54,546 nt of DNA. Origin: Actinomycetota bacterium (GTDB lineage Bacteria; Actinomycetota; Actinomycetes; Actinomycetales; Microbacteriaceae). Shown here piece by piece: positions 37,179-46,003 of the stretch. Under the pieces are notes generated by a model that was not told where the DNA came from, did not search any database, and saw nothing but the letters and a program-made list of their open reading frames with translations. How positions within the stretch are numbered: position 1 is the first letter of the stretch; every line of letters begins with the position of its first letter. The DNA lies in contig JAFDWM010000006.1 in assembly GCA_018268455.1 (NCBI GenBank), positions 1 to 54,546 on the forward strand. The letters run 5' to 3'. Both the position numbers and the translations under genes were made by a program.

Positions 37179-38879
37179 TCAGCCCAGATCGATCGGCTCG
37201 ATCGGCTGCGTGTCCTGCAGCAGATGCTCGGGCGTCGCCCTGGACGGCGCGAGCGGCAGCGACACCGTGAACGTCGCGCCACCGCCGGGTGTCTCGGTCA
37301 CCTGCACCGAGCCGTTCAGCGCGCGCACGATCGACGCGACGATCGCAAGCCCCAGGCCCGCGCCGCCGGTGTCCCTGGTGCGCGAGGAGTCGGCGCGCCA
37401 GAAGCGCTGGAAGATCTGGTCCCGGATCTGCTCCGGCACGCCCTCGCCGTGGTCGACGATCGAGAACCAGCCGACGTCCCGGCTCCGGTCCGCGCCGACG
37501 ACGACCTCGATCGGGGAGTCAACGGGGGAGAACCGGCGCGCGTTGCCGAGCAGGTTCGCGATCACCTGACGCACCTTGTTCTCCTCGCCGAGCACGATCG
37601 GCGGCGTCGACACGGGCGTGACGACCGCCTCGGAGAAATCGATCTCCGGCACGGATGCGCCCTCGCGCACCCTGCGGCGCAGGATCGCGGGGATCCGTCG
37701 TGCGGCGATGGCGCGCGTGACCGGGGCCTGCGGTCGCAGGATCGCCTCGGGCTGTGCGGACGGGCTCGGATCCGGGGTCTCCGCGGTCATGTCCACCACC
37801 GTGACGGGGCGCTCCGGAGCGGCGGCGCGCAGGTCGAGCGCGGCGTCCTGTGCAAGCGGACGCAGATCGAGCGGTTCGATCGTCAGCGCGCGCTGCTCGT
37901 CGAGGCGGGCGAGGGCCAGCAGATCCTCGACCAGCACCCCCATCCGCAGCGCCTCCTTCTCGATCCGGTCCATCGCGCGCGCGGTGTCCTCGTCGCCGGT
38001 GATGGCTCCCATCCGGTACAGCTCCGCATACCCGCGCACGCTGACCAGCGGTGTGCGCAGTTCGTGGCTGGCGTCGCCGACGAAGCGGCGCATCTGCTGC
38101 ACCGATCGGTCGCGCTGGGCGATCGCCGCGTCGATCCGATCGAGCATGGTGTTGATCGCACCGTTCAGCCTGCCCACCTCGGTGGTGGGCTCGAGGTCGG
38201 TCATGCGCTGGCTGAAGTCGCCCGCGGCAATCGCCATGGCCGTCGACTCCACGCGCCCGAGACGGCGGAAAGCGAGCGTGACCAGGCCCCGGGTGAGCAG
38301 CGCGGCGATGACGATCGTGACGAGCGCGACCGTCGTGAACACGCCGAAGAACGTGGCGATGATCCGATCGGGCTCGTCCAGCGACAGCGCGACGATCTGC
38401 GTGAACGTGATGTTGCTCTTCGGATCCTCGCGCACCGCGACGGCAGCGCGGAACTCGGATCCGTCCGAACCCCGGAGCACCATCGGATCCGTCCGCTCCG
38501 CCGCCTGCGTGGCCTGTGCGAGGGGGAACGAGGCGGGGAAGTCGGGCTTGGTCGCCTTGGGGGCGCCGCCGCCGGAGAAGACCAGGGCACCCTCGGCGTC
38601 GTAGACCCCGACGAAGTAGTCCGAGAGCCGCAGCGTCTCGTCCTTGAGCGTGACGGTGAACGTGCCGCCGCCGGTGGGCGTGAGGGTCGCCAGATCGCTC
38701 GTGACGAGCGTGGGCAGCTGGGATTCGACGTTGGTGATCAGCAGGTTGCGCAGGATCGGCATGGTGCCGATGCCGGTGACCAGGAGCCCGAGCGTGAGCA
38801 CGCCGACGGTGACGCCGGTGACCTTCGCCCGAAGGCTGATCCGGCGCCACCATCGCGTGATCGCGTCGGGCCTGGCCAT
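37179..38879 (-). CDS. HAMP-containing OmpR-type sensor histidine kinase
   Basis: A 566-aa membrane kinase (PhoR/TrcS-like). One transmembrane helix lies near residues 20-45 (VTGVTVGVLTLGLLVTGIGTM), then an extracytoplasmic sensor, a second helix (ATFFGVFTTVALVTIVIAALLT) and a HAMP domain (RVESTAMAIAAGDFSQRM). HisKA has FVGDASHELRTPLVSVRGYAEL-type sequence, and HATPase has VIANLLGNARRFSP, DHGEGVP and GGAGLGLAIVASI. A roughly 60-residue Pro/Arg/Ala insertion between HisKA and the ATPase domain is unusual. It lies 3 nt after its response regulator. Confidence 0.92.
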   Translation of the reverse strand: MARPDAITRWWRRISLRAKVTGVTVGVLTLGLLVTGIGTMPILRNLLITNVESQLPTLVTSDLATLTPTGGGTFTVTLKDETLRLSDYFVGVYDAEGALVFSGGGAPKATKPDFPASFPLAQATQAAERTDPMVLRGSDGSEFRAAVAVREDPKSNITFTQIVALSLDEPDRIIATFFGVFTTVALVTIVIAALLTRGLVTLAFRRLGRVESTAMAIAAGDFSQRMTDLEPTTEVGRLNGAINTMLDRIDAAIAQRDRSVQQMRRFVGDASHELRTPLVSVRGYAELYRMGAITGDEDTARAMDRIEKEALRMGVLVEDLLALARLDEQRALTIEPLDLRPLAQDAALDLRAAAPERPVTVVDMTAETPDPSPSAQPEAILRPQAPVTRAIAARRIPAILRRRVREGASVPEIDFSEAVVTPVSTPPIVLGEENKVRQVIANLLGNARRFSPVDSPIEVVVGADRSRDVGWFSIVDHGEGVPEQIRDQIFQRFWRADSSRTRDTGGAGLGLAIVASIVRALNGSVQVTETPGGGATFTVSLPLAPSRATPEHLLQDTQPIEPIDLG

Positions 38880-38882
38880 CCG

Positions 38883-39572
38883 CTACGCAGTCTTTCCCAC
38901 CTTGAGCATGTAGCCGAACCCGCGCTTGGTCTGGATGACGGGCTCGTCGGTGTGCGGATCGATCTTGCGGCGCAGGTATGAGATGTAGCTCTCCACGATG
39001 CCGGCGTCCCCGTTGAAGTCGTACTCCCAGACATGGTCGAGGATCTGCGCCTTCGACAGCACGCGGTTCGGGTTGAGCATGAGGTAGCGCAGCAGCTTGA
39101 ACTCCGTCGGGCTGAGCTCGATCGGGCTGGATCCGACGAACACGTCGTGCGTGTCCTGATCCATCGACAGCTCTCCGGCGCGGATCACCGACTCCTCGTC
39201 GGCCTGCATCGTGCGGCGCAGGATCGCCTGTGCACGCGCGACGATCTCATCCAGCGCGAACGGCTTGGTGACGTAGTCGTCGCCACCGGCGTTCAGGCCC
39301 TCGATCTTGTCCTCGGTGTCGTCCTTCGCCGTGAGGAAGAGGATCGGCGCCGTGAATCCCGCCCCGCGGAGGCGCTTGGTGACGCTGAACCCGTTCATGT
39401 CGGGGAGCATCACGTCGAGGATGATGAGGTCGGGCTCCTCCTCCAGCACCGCCGAGATGGTGGCGGCGCCGTTGGCGACGGTCTTCACCGAGAAACCGGC
39501 GAAGCTCAGGCCCGTGGAGAGGACATCGCGGATGTTGGGTTCGTCGTCGACGACCAGGATGCGCGCTTCAGT
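38883..39572 (-). CDS. OmpR-family response regulator (PhoP/TrcR-like)
   Basis: A 229-aa regulator with receiver motifs VVDDEPNIRDVL, phospho-acceptor Asp in IILDVMLPDMNG, FLTAKD and TKPF, and a winged-helix DNA-binding domain (LSPTEFKLLRYLMLNPNRVLSKAQILDHVW ... GFGYML). It resembles mycobacterial PhoP and TrcR in the receiver and effector domains. ATG 39572 lies 6 nt after CATAAT on its strand, so leaderless. It heads the pair with the kinase at 37179-38879. Confidence 0.93.
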   Translation of the reverse strand, partial: TEARILVVDDEPNIRDVLSTGLSFAGFSVKTVANGAATISAVLEEEPDLIILDVMLPDMNGFSVTKRLRGAGFTAPILFLTAKDDTEDKIEGLNAGGDDYVTKPFALDEIVARAQAILRRTMQADEESVIRAGELSMDQDTHDVFVGSSPIELSPTEFKLLRYLMLNPNRVLSKAQILDHVWEYDFNGDAGIVESYISYLRRKIDPHTDEPVIQTKRGFGYMLKVGKTA

Positions 39573-39665
39573 CATGCCCCCATTATGGTGACCGGAGCCG
39601 TGTTCGCGCTGATTGAGGGCGGTTTCTGTGGTGGTGCATGGGAGCACGGGTGCAGAGTGGGCGCT

Positions 39666-40259
39666 ATGGACATCGAGATCATCGAACACGAACCTCCGTA
39701 CCGCGTCGGCGTCATCGTCGGAAGTCTCTCGAAGGAATCCATCAATCGGAAGCTCGCCACCGCGCTCGTCGCGCTGGCGCCGCCCGAGTTCGAATTCTTC
39801 GACATCTCCTACGCCGACCTGCCGCTGTACAACCGCGACCACGACGCGGACTATCCGCAGGTGGCGCTCGACTTCAAGGCACGGGTCGCCGAGGCCGACG
39901 CGCTGCTTTTCGTGACGCCCGAGTACAACCGTTCGGTGCCGGGCGCGCTCAAGAACGCGATCGACTGGGGCAGTCGCCCGTGGGGGCGCAACGTCTGGGC
40001 GAACAAGGCGACCGGCGTGATCGGCGCCTCCGCCGGCGCGATCGGCACGGCGGTCGGGCAGCAGTCGCTGCGCAGCACCCTGAGCTTCCTGAACGTGCGT
40101 CAGATGACGTCGCCGGAGGCGTACATCCACTTCACGCCCGGGCTGATCGACGATGCCGGCCATATCACGGTCCCGGACACCGAGGACTTCCTGCGCATGT
40201 ACATGACGGCGTTCGCCGAGCACGTGCTGCGCGTGCTCACGGTGATTCCGCGCCCCTGA
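39666..40259 (+). CDS. NAD(P)H-dependent FMN reductase
   Basis: A 197-aa flavodoxin-fold reductase (ChrR/FMN_red family). The FMN-phosphate loop GSLSKESINRKLA and the signature TPEYNRSVPGALKNAIDW are clear, with GASAGAIGTAVGQQSLR after. Such enzymes reduce quinones, chromate or azo compounds, and protect against oxidative stress. ATG 39666 begins a normal-length protein; the upstream frame inside the divergent regulator gene is rejected. A terminator hairpin follows. Confidence 0.92.
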   Translation: MDIEIIEHEPPYRVGVIVGSLSKESINRKLATALVALAPPEFEFFDISYADLPLYNRDHDADYPQVALDFKARVAEADALLFVTPEYNRSVPGALKNAIDWGSRPWGRNVWANKATGVIGASAGAIGTAVGQQSLRSTLSFLNVRQMTSPEAYIHFTPGLIDDAGHITVPDTEDFLRMYMTAFAEHVLRVLTVIPRP

Positions 40260-40269
40260 GCGAACGCTG

Positions 40270-40303
40270 CGACCGGGATCCGGGCGGATCCGGATCCCGG
40301 TCG
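40270..40303 (+). terminator. Terminator after FMN reductase
   Basis: CGACCGGGATCCGG (40270-40283) pairs perfectly with 40290-40303 across a 6-nt loop. Both arms contain GGATCC/GGATCCC cores. Confidence 0.8.
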
Positions 40304-40328
40304 TCGTGGGCGGAGTAGCATCCGGAAC

Positions 40329-40463
40329 ATGGGCGACGAGGAGTACGGCGGTGACGCCGCGTGCTGGCTGTCGAAGGTGTGCCCGGAGTGCGGTGCGCTG
40401 CTCGACGATCTCTCCGCCCCGTGCTGGCGCTGCGGGCTGACGCCCGCGCAGTCGCGGGACTGA
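40329..40463 (+). CDS. 44-aa zinc-ribbon microprotein
   Basis: A short frame starting at ATG 40329 encodes 44 residues ending in TGA 40461-40463. It contains KVCPECGALLDD followed by APCWRCGL, a CxxC-N10-CxxC zinc-ribbon or rubredoxin-like knuckle. TAGCAT (40316-40321) ends 7 nt before the ATG, matching the leaderless pattern of neighbours. The preceding gene has its own terminator, so this is a separate unit. It precedes the FAD reductase gene by about 55 nt; an electron-transfer or regulatory partnership is a guess. Confidence 0.7.
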   Translation: MGDEEYGGDAACWLSKVCPECGALLDDLSAPCWRCGLTPAQSRD

Positions 40464-40518
40464 ACAGGCCCTGGCTCGCCGGCAGGGCGAGGTGGCTGAC
40501 GACGCAGGGAGACGCGTG

Positions 40519-41739
40519 ATGGACGATCCGATGGTCATCGTCGGAGGCGGGCTCGCGGGCGGCACGGCCGCGCGGACGCTGCGCAGCGAGGGGTTCGAGG
40601 GGCGGATCCTGCTGTTCGCCGCGGAGGCGCACCGACCGTATCAGCGGCCTCCGCTGTCGAAGGAGTTCCTCACCGGCGCCAAGCCCCTGGACGCGGCGTA
40701 CCTGCAGGCCGAGGGGTGGGAGCAGGAGCACGACGTCGAGCTGTCCGTGGGCGTCGCGGTGCGCGAGCTGGATCCCGGGGCGCACGAGATCATCCTCGAA
40801 GACGGCACGCGCGTCGGCTACGGGGCGCTGCTGCTCGCGACCGGCGCCCACCCGCGCCGGCCGGCCTTCGACGGCATCCACGCCGACGGCGTGCACCTGC
40901 TGCGCACCATCGAGGACGCCCAGGCGCTGCGCGATGACCTGGCTGCCGGGGGACGCCGCGTGGTCGTCGTCGGCTCGGGATGGATCGGGCTCGAGGCGGC
41001 CGCCGCGGCCCGCGGCTACGGCAACGACGTGGTCGTGCTGGGACGGCAGGAGATCCCGCTCGCGAACGCGCTGGGGCCGGAGGTCGGCGCGCTGTTCGCC
41101 GACGTGCACCGGGCGCACGGCGTCGACCTGCGCGGCTCGGCCGAGGTGCTCGGGCTCACCGACGTCGGCCGACGGGTGGCCGCGGTGCGGACCGCGGAGG
41201 GCTCCGTCCCGGCCGATGTGGTCGTGATCGGCGTCGGAGCGATCCCGAACACGGCCCTCGCCGAGGACGCCGGGCTCGCCGTGCACAACGGCATCCTGGT
41301 GGACCAGCGGCTGCGCACCAGCGCGCCGGACGTGTATGCCGCCGGCGACGTGGCCAACGCCTACCATCCGTTCGTCGACGCGCGGATGCGCAACGAGCAT
41401 TGGAACAACGCCCTGACGGGCGGGAAGGTCGCGGCGCTGTCGATGCTCGGCCGGGAGGCGCTGCACGAGAGCGTGCCGTACTTCTACACCGACCAGTTCG
41501 AGATCGGCATGGAGTACGCCGGCTACCCGCCGCTCGCCGACGGGGCCGAGGTGGTGTTCCGCGGCGACCCGGCCGGCGGCGAGTACGTCGTGTTCTGGCT
41601 GCGCGACGGCGCGGTCGTCGCCGGGATGAATGTGAACGTCTGGCGCGTGAACGCCAAGATCAAGGCGCTCGTGTCGAGCCGACGCGAGGTCGACCTGGCG
41701 CGGCTGACGAATCCGGAGATCCCGATCGACGAGGTCTGA
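40519..41739 (+). CDS. FAD-dependent ferredoxin/rubredoxin reductase-like protein
   Basis: A 406-aa pyridine-nucleotide-disulfide oxidoreductase-fold protein. The FAD site is MVIVGGGLAGGTAARTLR, the NAD site VVVVGSGWIGLEAAAAARGYG, and the second FAD motif DVYAAGDVANAYHP. The Q-R-P-P-L-S-K motif near the start is typical of ferredoxin reductases of oxygenase systems, with a reductase C-terminal domain at the end. ATG 40519 follows AGGGAG. No ferredoxin or oxygenase gene is adjacent, apart from the 44-aa cysteine protein upstream. Confidence 0.9.
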   Translation: MDDPMVIVGGGLAGGTAARTLRSEGFEGRILLFAAEAHRPYQRPPLSKEFLTGAKPLDAAYLQAEGWEQEHDVELSVGVAVRELDPGAHEIILEDGTRVGYGALLLATGAHPRRPAFDGIHADGVHLLRTIEDAQALRDDLAAGGRRVVVVGSGWIGLEAAAAARGYGNDVVVLGRQEIPLANALGPEVGALFADVHRAHGVDLRGSAEVLGLTDVGRRVAAVRTAEGSVPADVVVIGVGAIPNTALAEDAGLAVHNGILVDQRLRTSAPDVYAAGDVANAYHPFVDARMRNEHWNNALTGGKVAALSMLGREALHESVPYFYTDQFEIGMEYAGYPPLADGAEVVFRGDPAGGEYVVFWLRDGAVVAGMNVNVWRVNAKIKALVSSRREVDLARLTNPEIPIDEV

Positions 41740-41750
41740 GGCGCCCGGAC

Positions 41751-43394
41751 TCAGGCCGCTTCGAGTTCGTGCGCGTCCATGATCGTGTAGCTGTAGCCCT
41801 GCTCGGCGAGGAAGCGCTGACGGTTCTGCGCGTAGTCCTGGTCGACCGTGTCGCGGGCGACGAGCGTGTAGAAGCTCGCGGTGTGCCCGGACTGCTTCGG
41901 CCGCAGCAGGCGGCCGAGCCGCTGCGCCTCCTCCTGCCGGGATCCGAAGGATCCGGAGACCTGGATCGCGACTGATGCCTCGGGCAGATCGATGGAGAAG
42001 TTCGCGACCTTCGACACCACGAGCAGCTCGATCTCGCCCTCGCGGAACTGCCGGTAGAGCTCCTCGCGCTCGTCGACGGGTGTCGCACCGGTGATCGAGG
42101 GCGCGTCGAGCGCCTCGGAGAGCTCGTCGAGCTGGTCCAGGTACTGGCCGATCACCAGGATCCGCTCGCCGGGATGCTTCGCGATGAGCTCGCGCACGGC
42201 GGTGATCTTCGCCGGCGCGGAGGCGGCGAGCCGGTAGCGCTCGTCGTCGGTCGCGGCGGCGTACTCGAGCCGGTCATCCGGGGGCAGATCGACGCGCACC
42301 TCGTAGCAGGCGGCGGGGGAGATGAATCCCTGCGCCTCGATCTGCTTCCACGGGGCGTCGAACCTCTTCGGCCCGATGAGGCTGAACACGTCGCCCTCGC
42401 GGCCGTCCTCGCGCACGAGCGTCGCGGTGAGGCCGATCCGGCGTCGCGCCTGCAGATCGGCAGTCAGCTTGAACACCGGCGCCGGCAGCAGGTGCACCTC
42501 GTCGTAGATCACGAGGCCCCAGTCCATCTCGTCCAGCAGCGAGAGATGCGCGTACTGGCCCTTCCTCTTCGCGGTGAGGATCTGGTAGGTCGCGATCGTG
42601 ACGGGCTTGACCTCCTTCACCTGCCCCGAGTACTCGCCGATCTCCTCGGCGGTGAGGCTGGTGCGCTTGATCAGCTCGTCGCGCCACTGTCGTGCGGAGA
42701 CGGCGTTCGTGACCAGGATCAGCGTGGTCGTCTTGGTCGCGGCCATCGCGCCGGCGCCGACGATCGTCTTGCCGGCGCCGCAGGGGAGCACGACGACACC
42801 GGATCCATCCTTCGCATACGCGTCCACCGCCTGGCGCTGGTACGGTCGCATCTCCCAGCCGTCCTCGGCGAGCGTGATCTCGTGCGGCGTGCCGGGCGTG
42901 TAGCCGGCGAGATCCTCGGCGGGCCAGCCGATCTTCAGCAGCTCCTGCTTGATCTGCCCGCGCGCCCAGGCATCGATCACATAGGCGTCGGCGGCGGGAT
43001 GGCCGATGAGCAGCGGCTGGATCCGCTTGTTCCCCGCCACCTGGGTGAGCACCGCGGGGTCGGTCGAGCGCAGGATGAGCAGGCCCTCGTCGTCGCGCTC
43101 GATCACCAGCCGCCCGTAGCGGTTCACGGTCTCGCGGATGTCGAGGGACACCGACGGGGGCACCGGGAAACGGGACCAGCGGTCGAGGGTCTCCAGCATG
43201 TCGTCGGCGGTGTGCCCGGCGGCGCGGGCGTTCCACAGGCCGAGCCGGGTGATCCGGTAGGTGTGGATGTGCTCGGGTGCGCGCTCGAGCTCGGCGAAGA
43301 TCGCCAGCTCGTGCCGCGCGCTCTCGGCGTCGGCGTGCGCGACTTCGAGCAGCACGGTGCGGTCGCTCTGGACGATCAGCGGGCCATCAGACAT
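41751..43394 (-). CDS. XPB/ERCC3-type DNA repair helicase
   Basis: A 547-aa superfamily 2 helicase related to eukaryotic and archaeal XPB. The N-terminal damage-recognition-like region (about 1-170) is followed by Walker A at 203-211 (LPCGAGKTI), the DEVH box in VIYDEVHLLPAP, motif III GLTATLVRED, an RED-type loop (REDGREGDVF) and the C-terminal helicase half (VIGQYLDQL, QEEAQRLGRLLRP). 3'-5' unwinding in repair is the expected role. ATG 43394 lies 8 nt after TAGACT. The neighbouring upstream gene encodes its usual partner. Confidence 0.95.
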   Translation of the reverse strand: MSDGPLIVQSDRTVLLEVAHADAESARHELAIFAELERAPEHIHTYRITRLGLWNARAAGHTADDMLETLDRWSRFPVPPSVSLDIRETVNRYGRLVIERDDEGLLILRSTDPAVLTQVAGNKRIQPLLIGHPAADAYVIDAWARGQIKQELLKIGWPAEDLAGYTPGTPHEITLAEDGWEMRPYQRQAVDAYAKDGSGVVVLPCGAGKTIVGAGAMAATKTTTLILVTNAVSARQWRDELIKRTSLTAEEIGEYSGQVKEVKPVTIATYQILTAKRKGQYAHLSLLDEMDWGLVIYDEVHLLPAPVFKLTADLQARRRIGLTATLVREDGREGDVFSLIGPKRFDAPWKQIEAQGFISPAACYEVRVDLPPDDRLEYAAATDDERYRLAASAPAKITAVRELIAKHPGERILVIGQYLDQLDELSEALDAPSITGATPVDEREELYRQFREGEIELLVVSKVANFSIDLPEASVAIQVSGSFGSRQEEAQRLGRLLRPKQSGHTASFYTLVARDTVDQDYAQNRQRFLAEQGYSYTIMDAHELEAA

Positions 43395-43460
43395 AGCGGA
43401 CCAGTCTACCGGCCGCACCCGGCACCGGGCGCGCAGGGCGGGTGCCGGCTGTGTGCCGGC

Positions 43461-45215
43461 TCAGGATTCGGGATCCTCGATCGCGCGGGTGGACAGGATC
43501 GAGCGGATCGGCAGGGTGCGCTCCACGTCGCTCGCGCGATCCCGGCCACGCAGACGCCCGCCGCCGAAGCCGGTCACCTCGAGCACCAGTTCGCGGGCGG
43601 AGCCGTCGGGCATCGCGACCTCGACGGCGAGCACGGCGCGCTGCTTCGCCGCGTGCTCGAGCTCGCGGTCGAGCCAGGCCGCATCGGCATCGGTCTCGCG
43701 CGCGGCGCGCAGCCGCGCGATGAGGGCGCCGTAGCGGTCCTGGTCGCTCGGCGGTGCGGGCGGCGCCTCCGCCAGGGTGCGCATCGGGCGCTCGAACGCG
43801 CCCGTGCCGTCGACGAGCGCGGCCGGATAGTGCTCGTCGCTCAGCGCCCAGAACACGGTGTCACGATTCACCCTGGTGCTCAGCAGGGAGCCGTCGACGG
43901 TGTCCTCCGGCACGAGCCCGAGCGGGCGCAGCGCCTGGTCGACGCCGATCGCGCGCAGCAGGGTCGGATCCGCACTGCGTACCTGGGTGCGTCCGCTCCC
44001 GGGGTCGGTGCTGACGCGCACCTGGCCGTGCCGGCCGGCGCTCTGCGCGAGTTGGTATCGCAGCGGCTGCGGAACGCCCGTGAGCGAGACGGACTCGAGG
44101 AAGGCGAGCAGGCCGTCCTCGGTCTCGCCGGCGGACAGCGCCGCGGTGAGCGAGTCGGCGGTGAACCGGTAGGAGGAGGCCTGACTGGCGGATTCCCGGG
44201 TCGCCATCCCGCGCAGCCGCAGATCGAGCGCGGGCAGCAGCGGCCCCGGTGCGATCGCGGTGAGGTCGTTCTGCAGGAAGATCCGGTCGACCTCGCCCGG
44301 CACGTAGGCGGCAAGACCCGAGGCGTCCGGATCGGCTCCCTGTCGTGGTGCCGGAGCCCAGGATGGCTCAGCGGCGGGGGCGCCTGCGTCGTCGTCGGCG
44401 ACCAGGCCGAGCAGGCGGGCCTGACGGGTGAGCGCGTCGGCCACGGCGGGCCACGCGGGGTCCCACGGGTACTCGCAGCGCCAGGCGGGCAGAGGGATCC
44501 AGCCGCCCTCGGCGGTGCGCAGCGCGGGCGGGAGCGCGGCGCGGAACCCGGCGACCAGGCCCTCCCAGCGCCGCGGCCCCGGCAGACGCAGCCAGGTGAC
44601 GCCGGCGTCGGAGAGTGCGAGGGTGCGCTCGACCGGTCGCAGCAGGCCCGCATCGACGCCGAGCGCGAGCAGGTCGTCGAGCAGCGCGGCGTCCTCGGGC
44701 AGGCCGCGCTCGCCGAGGCGCCGCTTCTCGCTCAGCCCGACCGTGCCTCCGGCGAGCAGCGCGAGTGGTGCCTCTTCGGCGATGAGGAGCGCGTCGGCCA
44801 GCGTCGCCACGGTCGTGAACGCGAGCTCGGCGGCGCGGGCCTCGGCGGAGGCCACCGCAGGGGCGAGCTCATCGAGCGCGGGCGGATCCGGTATCGAGCG
44901 GCCGGCGACCGCCGCCACGACCGACGGCGGCATCGCGCCGCCGGCGGGGGAGAGCAGTCCGAGAGCGCGCAGCGACTCGCCGGCGGCTCCCGGATCGGCG
45001 CCTGTCGCGGCCTGCGCGAGCGCGATCGCATCCGCGCGGGTGAGCCGGCCCATGATCCGTGCCAGCGACGCCGGATCCAGCAGCGCCTCGGCCGCGTCGA
45101 AGAAGTCGTTCCAGGTCACGTCGGGCCGCACGTCCCGGGTCGCGAAGACCGCGGCGAGGTCGTCGTCGGCGCGCGCGGAGAGCGCCTCGGCGAGCAGGCG
45201 CGCGTGGGTGCTCAT
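43461..45215 (-). CDS. Helicase-associated (Helicase_C_3-type) protein
   Basis: A 584-aa protein with the helicase-associated domain that accompanies XPB helicases in actinobacteria. The C-terminal third (ATVDGSLLSTRVNRDTVFWALSDEHYPAALVDGTG... and ELVLEVTGFGGGRLRGRDRASDVERTLPIRSI) is the most recognisable part, and the N-terminal part is helical with winged-helix-like segments. It is encoded just upstream of the helicase gene on the same strand, 66 nt apart. Likely a repair-complex subunit; no catalytic motif is visible. Confidence 0.85.
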   Translation of the reverse strand: MSTHARLLAEALSARADDDLAAVFATRDVRPDVTWNDFFDAAEALLDPASLARIMGRLTRADAIALAQAATGADPGAAGESLRALGLLSPAGGAMPPSVVAAVAGRSIPDPPALDELAPAVASAEARAAELAFTTVATLADALLIAEEAPLALLAGGTVGLSEKRRLGERGLPEDAALLDDLLALGVDAGLLRPVERTLALSDAGVTWLRLPGPRRWEGLVAGFRAALPPALRTAEGGWIPLPAWRCEYPWDPAWPAVADALTRQARLLGLVADDDAGAPAAEPSWAPAPRQGADPDASGLAAYVPGEVDRIFLQNDLTAIAPGPLLPALDLRLRGMATRESASQASSYRFTADSLTAALSAGETEDGLLAFLESVSLTGVPQPLRYQLAQSAGRHGQVRVSTDPGSGRTQVRSADPTLLRAIGVDQALRPLGLVPEDTVDGSLLSTRVNRDTVFWALSDEHYPAALVDGTGAFERPMRTLAEAPPAPPSDQDRYGALIARLRAARETDADAAWLDRELEHAAKQRAVLAVEVAMPDGSARELVLEVTGFGGGRLRGRDRASDVERTLPIRSILSTRAIEDPES

Positions 45216-45234
45216 GAGCGAGCCGCAGGCGGCG

Positions 45235-45510
45235 TCACGAACGCCGGGCTGCGCGTCCTCTCCGGACGAAGCTCATGATCAGCAGCACCACGATCATCAG
45301 GAAGGCGATCGGCAGCCCCCAGAACGGGAAGGCGCCCACGATCGGCCAGGCGCCGTGCGTGAAGTCGGCCTGCTTCATGCCGACGGCGGTGCCGATGATG
45401 ATCGTGAAGAAGCAGATCACCGAGAGCGCCGCGAGACCCAGCGCTCCGAACGTGAGGAACCGGTCGATCCCGCGGATCTCCGGCTCGGGGGCTGGGGGCC
45501 GAGTGCTCAT
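45235..45510 (-). CDS. Small two-helix membrane protein
   Basis: A 91-aa protein with two transmembrane helices, FLTFGALGLAALSVICFFTIIIG and FWGLPIAFLMIVVLLIMSFV, and a basic C-terminus (RRGRAARRS). ATG 45510 lies 7 nt after TAGGCT on its strand. It precedes the helicase-associated gene by 19 nt. I do not recognise a named family. Confidence 0.78.
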   Translation of the reverse strand: MSTRPPAPEPEIRGIDRFLTFGALGLAALSVICFFTIIIGTAVGMKQADFTHGAWPIVGAFPFWGLPIAFLMIVVLLIMSFVRRGRAARRS

Positions 45511-45622
45511 CCGTCCCAGCCTACCCGCTCCCGGGCCGGTAGGCTGGAGGGGTGCGGGTCCCCGCACGCTTCCCATCGGATCGTACGGATCCGATTCCCG
45601 ATCCACACAGCGAGGTTCTCCC

Positions 45623-46003
45623 ATGCCCACCGGCAAGGTCAGGTTCTACGACGACGAGAAGGGGTTCGGCTTCATCTCCACCGATGACGGCCAGGACGTC
45701 TTCCTGCACGCCACGTCCCTCCCCGCCGGCGCGACAGTCAAGGCAGGCGCCCGCGTCGAGTTCGGCGTCGCCGACGGCAAGCGCGGGCTGCAGGCGCTCT
45801 CGGTGCGCGTGCTCGACGCGCCCGTCAGCCTGGCCAAGGCCAAGCGCAAGCCCGCCGACGACATGGCCGTGATCGTCGAGGACCTCGTCAAGCTCCTGGA
45901 CGGCATCGGCGGCGATCTGCGCCGGGGCCGCTATCCCTCGACCAGCCACGGCCGCAAGATCGCGGCCATGCTGCGAAACGTGGCCGAGGACTTCGATGCC
46001 TGA
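45623..46003 (+). CDS. Cold-shock-domain protein with C-terminal extension
   Basis: A 126-aa single-strand nucleic-acid-binding protein. The cold-shock domain (1-about 65) has RNP1 KGFGFI and RNP2 VFLH. A helical extension of about 60 residues (ADDMAVIVEDLVKLLDGIGGDLRRGRYPSTSHGRKIAAMLRNVAEDF) is characteristic of the actinobacterial form, which is longer than E. coli CspA. TAGGCT near 45540-45545 suggests a transcript starting about 70 nt upstream. The final 8 nt overlap the DUF3027 gene, a common actinobacterial pairing. Confidence 0.93.
   Translation: MPTGKVRFYDDEKGFGFISTDDGQDVFLHATSLPAGATVKAGARVEFGVADGKRGLQALSVRVLDAPVSLAKAKRKPADDMAVIVEDLVKLLDGIGGDLRRGRYPSTSHGRKIAAMLRNVAEDFDA

Noticed and set aside
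42174-45278. A very long (1034-codon) open frame on the plus strand
   Set aside because: It lies antisense to the XPB helicase and its partner; its translation is Arg/Gly/Ala/His-rich with no motifs, a GC-bias shadow.
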